The position numbers and the translations under genes are program-made. Under the pieces are notes generated by a model. That model worked only from the letters and a program-made list of their open reading frames with translations. It did no database searches and was not told where the DNA came from. From assembly GCF_018873765.1 (NCBI RefSeq), contig NC_057916.1, forward strand, positions 47,308,540 through 47,372,539: 64,000 nt of DNA, written 5' to 3'. Position 1 is the first letter of the stretch; the number at the start of each line of letters is the position of its first letter. Of this stretch, positions 11,073 through 22,360 are shown piece after piece. Source of the stretch: Telopea speciosissima. Its lineage: Eukaryota; Streptophyta; Magnoliopsida; Proteales; Proteaceae.

Positions 11073-14000
11073 TGTCACACCCCAAACCACCCCTTGGGAG
11101 GATTAGGTAGGTGACCCGCATTGCATGTCAGCAATCCGCCAAATCCCACGGATCTAGAAGCAGTTAATCCATTCACAGACATACACATCCACATAATACA
11201 TCATATGATACTCAGAGTGCTGTGGAAACTATCATTTCATTAAAACATTTAAAAAGATAAGTAGTACAGGAAATGATAGTATATACATAACTGTCTCTGA
11301 TCATTCCCTCACCCATACCCACAGTGATAACAGTAAAACCTATATCTACCATATACAAAAGAAATATATACAGGGCAAGGTAACCCAAGCCCCAAAAAGA
11401 AGAAAGCTAAAAGATGAAATGGGGAAAAACTCCTGTAAAAAACAAAAAGCAGTCCCCAAGATAAAAAGCATCAACAACACCCTTCACGGGTCATCTTCAG
11501 TAGCCACCGAGAACACTCACACCATCGGTATGACCTCCGTCTGGGTCCATACCAATATAGTCATAACCACTATGGCTCTCCTCCGGGTAATAAGCCTCCC
11601 CGCCACAATGACATCCACCAGCAGAATCATCTAACAGAAAACATGTATATTAGAGTGTGAGCTCCAACGATCCCGTGAATGAAACACATCATCATGCATG
11701 CATATGCAATCACAACCATATGAGTCCTACATGAGGTGCAGTTCATTTAATTTATTAGCCACCTAACATCACAACTAAGGCAGGTTAGTGCTACTACAAT
11801 CCCCAATACATGTATCCCTAGTGCGGGCTTTTAACCCCTTCCTGCAATTCACCCATTGACTTGTCCGAGAGGACCAGTCAGCTCCCGCATCAGTCACCAA
11901 GAGCAGCCCGACCAGCCCTCTGTGGTTAACCTGTGAGGCATCCATCCTTTTTCATCACTTGTCTTTTCTCTAGCTTATCGCCCGACTTATAGCCAATAAT
12001 TCACCTTTTCAGTGTCATAATATTTCTTTTCTTTTCTTTCATCAATCATTTGGTCATTCCCACAGGCATCCAACACCTTAATCCCTGTTGGCAAGGGTGC
12101 ATAGCACAAGTGATGAAACTCTAGCCCCATGTCTATATGGCATCGTATGAGTTGGGTGGTGTCAATCGCATCCCATTCTACTGGTTACCATAGGCCTCAT
12201 TTCCAAGCCAACTATGGCATCTAGTCTAATAATCACATACAACATACAGAATTCAACCATAAATTCCAGCAGTCAACATAATATTGGTTTCAGATTTTCA
12301 GATTCATAATTTAAGTGTATAGTATCGTATCAATATGTTAAGGTTTCAACCCAACATATTAATCATGTTACATTTACATACACGATGATATTTCACTCAC
12401 CTTGGTCTGGTCCTATAGGTTCAGTTGTTGGTTTAGTTCTGACCGCTGTCTGGCAGTGCACCTCGAGCGCAGGATCAAATCCTAAAGTAATAAATTAGAA
12501 ATATATTATTTAATAAATCAAAACTATTTTGGATAACCTAGTGTTGGTCTAGGCTCACTGGTCTGACTCGGTGCTCAGTTTGGTATCACTTGGAATTCTC
12601 TGGGTCTTGCACTAGGCCTTCGGGTCCACGTCCCGATGTATCATCCGGAGATGTGGATCAGGGCCAAATCTGGTATTTACTAGTGTAATCAATTGTACAT
12701 AGTCTTGATAGTCATACGAATCAGTCCTCAGGTCAGCAGTTCGGCTGGACCATCTCTGGCAGGGTTGCCAGGCCCTGTGGGGCCCACTTGGGTACCCAAG
12801 GTATGAATATAAATGAACAGATATGAAGAGGGGTATTTTTTTTCATTTACCACCCCTCACACTGTATATGGCCTACTGGTGAAGGCCCACAAAGACAGGA
12901 CAGCTGTACAACCCTTTTTAATTCTCTGGGTGATAGGGTAATCGCCCAGTGCATCACCTAGAGCCTGTTTGAAGTGTGAAAACGCTCCAATTCTTGGATT
13001 TTTTTGCATGGGCAATGCCTAGGTCGATTCTTCTTGCATGTGGGGTTGTTGTGGGCCCCATTTGGAGTGGAATCCAATGGTCCTTATGGATCATGGCCTG
13101 GATCCACCATTTGGAAGCCAGGAGCTGTCCAGATTTATGTATAAAATCATGGCAGTAGGTTGTTCCTACATAAATCCAATGCAAGGGCTAGCTTGTATGC
13201 ACAAATCCAAGCCCAGACTGCCTGTTCTAGGTGCAACTAGGCAGTGTAGTCTGGCACAGAGATTGATCTCAGTCTCAGATATAAAACAGCAACACTAATG
13301 CATATAAAATGCTATGATCTTACATGCAACAAGTTTGCATGTTAGATCAGAGGCAGCACAAGGCAGCCCCCAGGTGTTCTGGGCTGTCCTTGGCCAAGCT
13401 CACCTCCATAGAGCAAAGATCCTAAGAAGAACACAGGGAACAGTAGCAGTAGCATATAGGGGTATAGATATATACCTGAGATGGACTGGGTTGCAAGAAC
13501 AAAGCTGGATGCAAGGCAGTGCTCCCCTCTTCCTTCCTCTTCTTCTCCTTCTCTTCTTCTTCCTTTCCTTCTTCTCTCCTTCTCTTTATTTTTTTCCTCC
13601 TTTCTCCCCCTCCACAGTTTGAATAGTGTAAGAGTTCTAATTCGTGGTTGGGATTGCCTATTTATAGGCCAATCCAACTTAGGGTTTGTTTGGCATCCAT
13701 CCCCCTCCTCAAGAATGTGTTTTTCAAATTGATTGGTCAATTCTGGCAACTCAGGTGGGGTCCACAGGGATCCAAGGGTAGGTAGTTGTTCCCAAAATTC
13801 CCATCTACCCCTAGAGGGTGTCCATGGTCTGTATGGGTGGTCCCCACTTTTTTGGAGTCCAAAATAACCATTTTAGCCACTCTAGGTGATTCACTAGGTG
13901 ATAGGCCTAATCGCCCAGTGCATCACCCAGAGAATACAGCAAAGCTGTAATTATTCTGTGCTTGTAGAGGGACTTGGCCCAAGGCTTGGGCCTTGCACCA

Positions 14001-14267
14001 ACATCTCACCCAGGGTCCAATACACATCTTTTCAGGTGTGGGCCCCACATTTTTGGATAGGAGAGAGAATACTTGGGATTTATGGTGTACATTATGCAGT
14101 GTGTAGTACAACTGTATGGAGCTACAATCCACCTTTTGGCAGGTATGTTGGAGGTCATTCTCAGTGGTTCAGCTACTAAAGTGATGCTCCACAGGGTGTT
14201 TGGATGATTGGCCAGAGGTTCCTTTCCTTCATTCAAAATTTCCAGCTAGTTAGGGGGAGGCTTGACA
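11073..14267 (-). repeat. 5' LTR of chromovirus
   Basis: It runs from TGTCACACC to GGCTTGACA and is the partner of 103-3,331. Like that LTR it contains a pyrimidine tract (about 13,520-13,600), a TATA-like box (about 13,658) and two copies of the ATCGCCCAG hairpin motif (near 12,925-12,960 and 13,880-13,930). It is followed directly by AAAAT at 14,268. Confidence 0.93.
13657..13668 (-). promoter_or_regulatory. TATA-like promoter element in 5' LTR
   Basis: CTATAAATAG on the minus strand lies in the middle of the LTR, upstream (in the element's direction) of the pyrimidine/purine tract and of gag. The same box occurs in the 3' LTR at about 2,717-2,728. In the solo LTR the equivalent site (about 16,231) reads TACAAATAGG. 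Confidence 0.55.
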
Positions 14268-14272
14268 AAAAT
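14268..14272. other. Target-site duplication AAAAT, right copy
   Basis: This is the partner of 98-102 and lies immediately outside the 5' LTR terminus. Confidence 0.93.
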
Positions 14273-15652
14273 CCAATTTAATCTTCCCCCATTTGAAATG
14301 GGGAACAACTTCATTTATTTTATCGTATAAACGCTGGGCACCTTTTAATGCCTTATCCTCGCTAAAGCATTGAAAGGCCGCCGACTTCACCACATGCTCT
14401 ATAGTAAGGTTTGCAGCAGCATACTTCTTGGCCCAGAGATAGTCAGCAACATTATCTGCAACATTCCGAGCAAATTCCAATCTTGCCAGCAAATCATTCT
14501 CCTAGCTCTCAAGGGACTTGTAGTAATCTAATTCACTCTCCAAACGAGAGTAGCGCTTTCTCAGCACAACATTTGTGTTTGCATACGCCGTTACCTGAGC
14601 TTCTAGTTCCTTCTCTCATTCTGCAGTGTTGGATTGTGTGATACCGAGCAGCGGGAGATTATCCTATAGAAAAGAGAAAGGTTATGGTTGGATAAATACA
14701 AAATCGAAGAAATCAACATGGAAGCACAGAAAAGAAGGAGAATATAATAGTTCTTCATTAAGAGCCCCAGAGGCAAAGTTACAACTTTCAAAAAAAAATA
14801 AATAAATAAATAAAAGAAGATAGCAACACACGACAAAGACTCGAAAAAAGTAGGAGAGCTAAACTACAGGAGCATTTTGGGGATCCTGGGCAGCCTAGGC
14901 AGGAACCGGGCCCTCTAAAGGTATAAATGGAGGATTTTCTTCTCCCAGCTCAACACTCTGCTCAATATTCTATTTGGTGACTTGCTCAGAAATGGGTACA
15001 ACTACCTCAGTCTGCTCGGAAGCCAGACCCCCGGTCTCCACCACACCAGCTGAAGAAGTTGACCTCCCAACCTCAATACTAGCCACAAAGAGGAAACCTA
15101 AGGCAGGATGTGGCCGGGGAATCTCCAGTTGACCCTTAGACAAAGTGGGGATGTAAGCACCCGATTCTAACCCAGCAAGCATGGACTGCACCTCAGATAT
15201 ATCACCAAAATTGAAATCGGGCTGCTTTTCCTTCACTTCCCGCCAAATGGAATAAGCAGTTTTCAGAAAAACCTTCGAAGCTGTCTTCAGATGGTCTTTG
15301 GTATTAGCCTCCAAACTGATATATTCTTCTACGACCTTGGTGCAAGGATCCTCAAGCTGGGACTTCAAAGCGGTAATTTCATTCTTCTAATCCTTGGTCA
15401 GTTGCTCCTTCTCACGCAGCTTCTCCTTGGTCTTCTCATAAGAGGAGGAGAGAGACTTAATTTGTTTCTCCGCTACCGTAAGTTTTGCCTCTACCTCAGT
15501 GCAAGCCTTCTCCGTAGTCTTCTTCCCCGCCTTCAGGTTCTTCACCTCAGAATCTAGAAGGTAAATCCGATCATCACTCTCACGACTAGCCCTCTTCAGT
15601 TCGCGGCTCTCTTTATCCAGATCGGTATACATGGAGGCAATGTTTCTCTTAT
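14273..15652 (-). pseudogene. Antisense ORF of Tat-like element, coiled-coil segment
   Basis: This is the middle part of the antisense ORF, on the minus strand between the solo LTR and the chromovirus. The part near 15,390-15,650 is rich in Lys, Glu and Leu with heptad-like spacing (for example VEAKLTVAEKQIKSLSSSYE), suggesting a coiled coil. The part near 14,500-14,280 reads RLEFARNVADNVADYLWAKK and onward without a stop into the insertion point. In-frame stops and shifts occur near 15,387, 14,970 and 14,500. Such C-terminal coiled coils are common in the plant putative gypsy-type transposon proteins. Confidence 0.72.
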
Positions 15653-18600
15653 TGTCAAACCCTGCTCCTAACTGGCTGGGATTTTGATTGAAGGATAGGA
15701 ACCCCTGATCAGACAACCAAGAACACTATGGAGTATCACTTCGGTGATTTGGATTGATGAAGAAACCCTATGTGGATCATTGGCCCTTGCGGCTGTACAG
15801 CTCACAGCATGATGTATGGCCTAGACTCTAGGTAATCTCTCTCCTCTCAATAAATGTGGGACCCACCTCTGGAAAAGTGTGTAACAATCTCCAAATGGCA
15901 TGTGGGGACAATGACCTGACCAAGGGTCAAACCCCTGTGCAAGCCCCAATGAGATTCAGCCTTGATGCAATCTCTGGCCGATGGCACTGGGCGATGTAGA
16001 CAAGGCCCAGAGACATCGCCCAGTGAGTGAAACAACATATTTTAATGGATTTTAATTATGGGGACCACCCAACATGGACATGGGCACCCTCCATAGGTAG
16101 AGGGGAGTCTGAGGGACCACCTCATACCCTTGGTTCACTATGGACCCCACCAGAGAGCTCAGAATGGCTAAAAATGCAGTAAAGAATGCATTTTGAAAAT
16201 GGACTTAACCAGCCAAATAGGCCTTAGTGTGGGCTGGGCCTACAAATAGGAATGCCTTGGGCTCATTTAGAACCCTTAGCACTGTTGGAACCGTGGGGGG
16301 AGAAAGAAGAGAGAAAGGAGAGAAAGAAGAGGAAGGAGAAGATGAAAGAAGAAGAAGAAGGAAGGGGATCTGAAGGCTACCACCCATCCAAGCTTGGATC
16401 GAGTTTCTCACACCAGTGCAGGTATAAAATCTCATGAAAAACCTGCTGCCCGCTTAAGATCTCTAATTGTGATGATGTATTTATGCTCTCTGGCAGCCCA
16501 AAATAGTTAGGAAATGCTAGGAATGGCTCCAGATCTGCCATGCAAGCTTAGAGCATGGGAGATCTATGATTTTTATTAAATTTCATAGATCTGTTATGCT
16601 GTTTATGGAAGCCAAATCTGGCTGTGCACAGCTGCACTGCCCAGATTCACTATTGGCTGGCTGTTTGGAACCCTGGATGCAAACCATGGCTACATAGACC
16701 TAGCCCTGGGTAATTTCGGCCATGAATCCCTATATTACATCTGTTTCCAACCTTGCATGTGGCTGAAACTGAGATTCATGTATGGAGAAAACCCTGTGAC
16801 ACTATTTATTAGGCTGTCTAGGCAGCCAAATGCTAGGCCCAGTGGAGAATCCATCTGGACCAAAATGGAGATCACCCCAAGGGCTACCTAGCACCCTAAC
16901 ATGCATGGGGATCAGATTTGAGCACTGCCTATGAAGCCCAACCTTGGAATCTCAGCCCTTCGTCGATTTGCAGACTCTAGGCGATGCACTGGGCAATGCA
17001 CCCAACGCCTAGAGCCATCGCCCAGTGAGGGATTTGCTGCAGTTTTTGCAATCTGACCTGGGGAACCTCATCGAATGGCCATGTGATAGTGTGGGAAGGT
17101 GGGAAAAGACCTAAATACCCTTTTCCCACATCTGTCCTTATGAAGGTATGGCTTGGGAACCTAAATGGGCCCCGCAGGTGATGGAAACCCTACCTGTGCT
17201 TGGTCCTACAGCACAAACAAGCTATGGACAGCACTGTGAACCTAATCTGACCTAGGGTCAGGTACAATCACTGAGAATGACCATTTTACCCCTAGACCAC
17301 CATCTCTGGATGATGCACCGGGACATGGACCTAAGGCCCAGTGCAAGGCCCAAAGAGTTCCAAGTGAGAACCAACTGAACACCGGGTCAACCCAGTGAGC
17401 TTAGGTTAACCCTAGGACTACCAGAGACAGATTGGAAACTTAACATGATAATTTCTGATTTACATCTAGGATTTGATCCCGCGCTCGAGGTCTACAATCA
17501 GACTATTGTTGGAACTAAATTTGCAACTGAGTACCTAGAACCAAACCCAGGTGAGTGAAGTATTATCATATATGCATGTGTAACTGTATGTCGGCAAATA
17601 ATTGTTAAATCTTAAATGCTGTGTTATTTAATTCTGTTCAATTACTCAAATTACTACACAATGATTGTCTGTTGATCAACACTGTGAATATTATCTGATG
17701 ATTGTGATTGTTTGACTAGATGTCGTAGTCGGCTTGGAAATGAGGCCTGTGGTAGCCCGTAGAATGGGATGTGGTTGACACCACCAGACTCATACGATGC
17801 CATATAGACATGGGGTTAGAGTTTCATCACACGTGCCACGCACCCTTGCCAACAAGGGTTAAGGTATTGGATGCCTGTGAGGGTGACCATATTTGTATAT
17901 GAGAAAAGAAAAGAAATGTGTTTGCACCGGAATGGTGAATATGAGCTATATGCCGGGCTATAAGCCAGAAAAGAATGGAAATGAGAAATGTGATGGATTA
18001 CCCTACAGGTTAATCACAGAGGGTTGGTCAGGCTGACCTTGGTGAACAAATACAGGAGCTGACTAGTCTACTCCGACAACTCAATGGTTATATGGCGGGA
18101 AGGGATTAGAAGCCCGCACCAGGGATACATGTATTGGGGATTGTAGTAGCACTGACCTGACTTAGTTGTGATGCTAGGTGGCTAATAAATAATCTGAACT
18201 TGCATATTCTGTAGGATCATGTGAATTGTGGCTGCACGTGCATGCATGATGATATGTTTTGCTCATGAGCTCAGTGGGACTCACACTCTGTTATATAATG
18301 TTTTTCTTAGATGATTCTGCAGGTGGATGCCGCTGTGGCATGGAGGCTCATTTCGAGGAGGAGAACCTTGGTTGTTATGATGATATTGGTGTGGACCCCG
18401 ACGGAGGTCGTGCCGATGATGCATGCATTCTCGGTGGTCATTGATGAAGACCATTGAGGAGTGCACCTGATGTTTTTTGTCTTGGGACTCCTTTTTGTTT
18501 TGTTTAGGAGTTTATCCCCGTTCTGCCTGTGGTCCTGTTGTAGGTTTTCTTACTTTTCTTTTTGGGGTTGAGTTAGCTCACCCTGTACATATATGTATGT

Positions 18601-18899
18601 ATATCTTTCTTTCTTTAGCCTTTGTCAGCTTTGTTTCTTGTTGTGGGTTGTATCTGGGTGGGAATGTTTCAGAACACAATATATATGTATATATCACTTT
18701 CATTTTCATATTGCTACGCTTTCTCTTTATTTATAATTGTAGTTCATTCTGCTGCACTCTGATCTTACCTGTAGTAATGTTATGAATGTGGACCCATGAA
18801 TGTAAGCACTACTTCTAGATCCATGGGATTTGGCGGATTGCCGTTACGCAATTCGGGTCACCTACCTAATCCTCCCAGGGGGTGGTTTGGGGTGTGACA
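15653..18899 (+). repeat. Solo LTR of the chromovirus family
   Basis: It begins TGTCAAACCCTGC and ends GGGGTGTGACA, the reverse complement arrangement of the LTRs at 103 and 11,073, and has the same internal order of landmarks. No coding region is attached. The flanking five bases are CTTAT (15,648-15,652) and CTTAC (18,900-18,904), one mismatch from a perfect duplication. The antisense ORF frame of the surrounding element resumes across it. It is best explained by LTR-LTR recombination that removed the interior. It differs enough from the other two LTRs to be a different subgroup. Confidence 0.88.
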
Positions 18900-20493
18900 C
18901 TTACGCTCCACCAACTCAGAGATAAAAGCCAAAGCCTGGAACAAGAAAAGTTAGCAAGGATCGATTGAAAACCGAGCTTCGAGAAAAGAAAAGAGTATTA
19001 CCTCATAAGTCCATGCTAGGGTAGATCTCTCCAACGTGTCATCATCCATCCTCGGAAAGCCAGTCTTGCTCAACTGGAGGAATGCAGTTCAGGGCCAGAT
19101 TCTCAGTAGCAGCGGTGTTGCCAATCACTTTCTGGTCGGTATTGACCGACCACTTGGAGACAAACACATCTGAGCTCACTTTCTCCTTCCTCTTGTTCTT
19201 CTTGGTCGTATCTGAGGGTGGGGGATCCTTAAAAACTGAGATAGAGCCCTCCTCCTATGTGGACTAACCGGAAGAGGAAGTTGTCTTCTCCTTGTCTGGA
19301 GGTGGCTCTCGAATTTTGATACCCTGAGAAGGCGGGGGAGGAGGTTTCTTGGACCCCTTCTTAGGGAGACCCTTGTCATGCTCGGACGGAGGCACTTTTC
19401 TTTTCTTGCTCTTATCTGAGGAAGGAAGAACCACATCCCCAGCTACCTAGAGATTCTCGGTCTCTATGAACGTAGTGAGGGAATCCAAAGCAAATTCCAC
19501 TACAACCAACATAAAAAAGAAAGTTAGTACTGCGCAAAGGTCTACAGGAAGAAAGCAGGAAAAGGCAAATCCCTGAGGTGCTCACCCCTCTCCAAATCAT
19601 TCATATCCAAAGCATCAATAGCATCTAATTCCACATGCTCCTCGTCATTCATCATCTTCTCCAGAGTAGACTGATCCTCAGGATCAAGGAAAGGGATTCT
19701 ATTCCGAGTAGTGATATTGGGGTAACCCCATATGGTGGGACACTTGGGCCCTTTATATGAAGCCCAGAAGAATCTCTGTTTCCAGCCATGAATGGCTGAC
19801 AGGATCTTACCCCACAATAGGAACATCACGTTGATGGAGATAGTACCACCCCGGATGATCGCTATTTTGGTTCAGGGTGAAACATTTGATGAACAGAGCA
19901 GGAGATGGACGTCTACCTAATCGAGAATATCTAACAATAAAGGCTCCCACACACCTCCAGCAGTTGGGGACTAGTTGGCTTGGGGCAACCCTATAATGCC
20001 TAAGGAGAGAAAAAATAAAGGTAGGAAGAGGATAGCGGAGTCCCGCCTCGAAAGCATCTAGAATGAGACCAACCTCATTGGGTTGCAGTTGGTTTAATCT
20101 ATCCTTGGGAGGTGGAACCCTGAGATCAACAGACTCCGAGATTGCATAGACATTTCGGATCTCCAATAGATTATACTCAGTCAGTATGGAGGGAATCTCA
20201 TCCACCCCCTTTCCCGATGGTGGGATCCTGTTGGGGTTGACGAACATGATAATCCCTTTTGGCCGATGATTTCTTGGAACTACAGCTGGAAGTACTGGCA
20301 GAAGCGCTAGATGAACTTCGAGGATTTAATATGGGGATCCTGGAACCTGTAACCCCCTTTGTTGACGATCAGAGAGAAACCCTTCGATTATCTCTTGGGA
20401 CCTCTCCATGAAACAATCTCTCCCCCTCATCTAACAGAGAGTCCACCTCTCGATTGGATTCAGGATTTGAATTTTTCTTAGATTTTCCCATCT
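18900..20493 (-). pseudogene. Antisense ORF of Tat-like element, N-terminal part (gypsy-type transposon protein)
   Basis: A likely start is the ATG near 20,491 (MGKSKKNSNPESNREVDSLL). The conserved domain lies at about 20,247-19,600 (for example LRYPLPTFIFSLLRHYRVAP, GWKQRFFWASYKG) and matches, by my reading, the plant family called putative gypsy type transposon (Pfam Transposase_28). A Pro/Lys/Ser-rich linker follows at about 19,450-19,260. Stops or frame changes occur near 20,369, 19,807-19,829, 19,542 and 19,265. The protein's role in these elements is not known. Confidence 0.72.
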
Positions 20494-21095
20494 CCCAGAA
20501 TGAATAGAAAAGCAAAACAATTAAAGAGAAAGGAAAAGGAAAAAAACTTACTTGGGCAAGAAAGGATATGGTTGAAGAAAAAGGCACTAAGCAAAACGAC
20601 TTCAGGAACTCAGGAACCCAAGAGTTTTTAGCCAAAAAGCTCGAAGACAATGGAGAAGGAAAAACAAGGAAAGCTAGAACGTTTTATACTCTTGGGGCAG
20701 TAGAACAAAACCTCCAAATCCAGCCTTTCGTTCTACTTGAACGGTCAGGATAGAGAAGAAGAAAGGACACGAATGTTGAAGGTGAGAAAAACTACCTTTA
20801 CAAAATGCTGGGAAAGCAAGAAAGTTTAAATTTAAACTTTATGACATCCCATCAAGTGTCCCTCAAAAGGCGTGAAACTGGAAGATATTTTGCACCCACG
20901 TGCAAACATCGGCAAATGGTGGCGCGATTATAAAAGACCCACGGAGGGTAAAGTCATCCAAAGAAGAAATATGACCCAAAAAGGACAAAAAGAGTTGATT
21001 CACCAACTGCCAGCATCGCCGAACACATAATCCGAACTGTGTTCGAGTTAGCACGGGATACCGAAGAGATATGCTCCCCATACCTCACCTCAGGT
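20494..21095. other. Region between antisense ORF start and polypurine tract
   Basis: This would be the 5' leader and promoter region of the antisense ORF. It is A-rich on the plus strand (20,500-20,680). I see no gene or repeat. Confidence 0.4.
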
Positions 21096-21114
21096 AAAGG
21101 GAGTAGGGGGCAAA
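21096..21114 (+). other. Polypurine tract of Tat-like element
   Basis: AAAGGGAGTAGGGGGCAAA directly precedes TGATACACT, the start of the LTR. Its presence on the plus strand gives the element's orientation, opposite to its long ORF. Confidence 0.82.
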
Positions 21115-21592
21115 TGATACACTACTTTTTATATGACCAATCCCTTGGGCCACAAGCAAACCAGTTCCCAAACCCGGATCCAGAAAGCCACGCTCGAGAC
21201 AGTTATGCCAACCAGGACACGTCAGTAGAGACGGTTATAAAAATTTCAAGTGGGAACACGCTGCTAACCGTAACCCACGTGCCACATATGGAAGGATTCC
21301 AAGATTTACTAGGAGAGTCTCGATCCTTCACCATAGTTTCCTAATCCGAGCACGTAGGGATCATCTTACCAAAAAGGAAAGGGGTTAGACCCAAACTTGT
21401 ATAAATAAGAGCCCTAGTGCTCATGTAATTTAATTCCATTGTTATACATATTCTTTCATCAATAAAGAAATCAAGAGATTTCGCAGTGTTAACTTCGTTT
21501 TTCCCTAATTCATTCCTAGCCCAACGCTAGCTTCTGAGTTGTACTACCTGAGGGATTTTCCTCTGAGAAATAATCTTTATGCAACAGTTGCA
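21115..21592 (+). repeat. 3' LTR of Tat-like element
   Basis: About 478 bp from TGATACACTAC to CAACAGTTGCA. It contains a TATA box at 21,400-21,407 and an AATAAAG-type signal near 21,462. Only this one LTR is in the window, so the right end is judged from the CA terminus and the polypurine tract; the target duplication cannot be checked. Confidence 0.75.
21400..21407 (+). promoter_or_regulatory. TATA box in Tat-like LTR
   Basis: TATAAATA lies about 285 bp into the LTR, with an A/T-rich region and AATAAAG about 60 bp downstream, a usual U3/R layout. Confidence 0.6.
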
Positions 21593-22360
21593 AAAAAAAA
21601 TTAGTTTGCTCATTGATTTTTACTAGGATAAACCTGTATTTTTGCTCCCATATTTTTACAAAACAACCGTATTAAACACGTACCATATCATTGCCATATG
21701 TATTTTATTACGATGGATTTTTTAAAATGTATTATTACCATATGAACGAATGAATTGTCGTACGTACTCAGTTCACGTATTAATGCCGTACCCAAACTTA
21801 GTATCATCATTAATGTGCTTTCGCCTATTTTCATCGAGAGAACAGAACATGAAAAAGTGCACTAGTGGAAGGCATGAATGATGCACGTGATGGCAAAAAA
21901 TTCAACTACTCATCTTCTTTTCATCCATATTGGCGGGCCACAGTTCTTTTGACCTCCAACCCCACACCCTCTTTGCTTGCAGACTTGATTTCTTTGTTTG
22001 TATCTTCATATTTTGGGCTGCTCATATGTAATTTGAGTCTGCAATTCCAAATTTCCAACTATATAAATTATAAATCATGATTAATGTGAATCCACCATCA
22101 AATAGTTTAACTATTAAATTTTCTCTTTAATTAGCCATCCAGATCCACATACATACATATAGAGAAGAAAAGCGTTAAACCCACACTAAACTCCAAGACA
22201 GATTCATTGATAATATAGCATCTACTACTTACATACGGATCTAAAACACTACTACTAAACTCTTTAGTCTAGAAAACAAGAAATCAAAAGGTACTCCCAT
22301 TTGCTTTACCGGCAACTGGATAGCCGCCGTTCCGGTTAGCACAAGTAAGTTGATCCTTGT
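21593..22360. other. Intergenic, no gene seen
   Basis: AT-rich unique-looking sequence between the Tat-like LTR and the glycine-rich protein gene. From about 22,200 it would hold the 3' untranslated region of that gene. Confidence 0.5.

Larger units (their letters stand above)
103..14267 (-). mobile_element. Complete Ty3/gypsy chromovirus (Tekay/Del type), decayed
   Basis: This is a 14.2-kb element coding on the minus strand: 5' LTR 11,073-14,267, primer site 11,051-11,068, gag 7,971-6,640, then protease, reverse transcriptase, RNase H, integrase and chromodomain down to 3,344, polypurine tract 3,332-3,345 and 3' LTR 103-3,331. A further ORF lies on the + strand between primer site and gag. 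The long (3.2 kb) LTRs, initiator-Met primer site and chromodomain fit the Tekay/Del lineage. Frames change between gag, protease, RT and integrase and there are many stops, so it is not autonomous now. The AAAAT target duplication is perfect. Confidence 0.93.
1..21592 (+). mobile_element. Tat-like Ty3/gypsy retrotransposon, 3' part (host of two insertions)
   Basis: The element reads on the + strand and only its 3' part is in the window. What is seen is a polypurine tract at 21,096-21,114, a 3' LTR at 21,115-21,592, and upstream of them a long ORF on the opposite strand in three pieces (1-102, 14,273-15,652, 18,900-20,493). An antisense extra ORF between pol and the 3' LTR is a known feature of Tat-lineage elements, which is why I assign it there. 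No gag or pol of this element is present, so they would lie left of position 1. Two later elements sit in the antisense ORF. The lineage call is inference; the insertions and the LTR are seen directly. Confidence 0.65.

Noticed and set aside
21039..21344. 101-codon plus-strand ORF across the Tat-like LTR start
   Set aside because: It crosses the polypurine tract/LTR boundary and has no domain.
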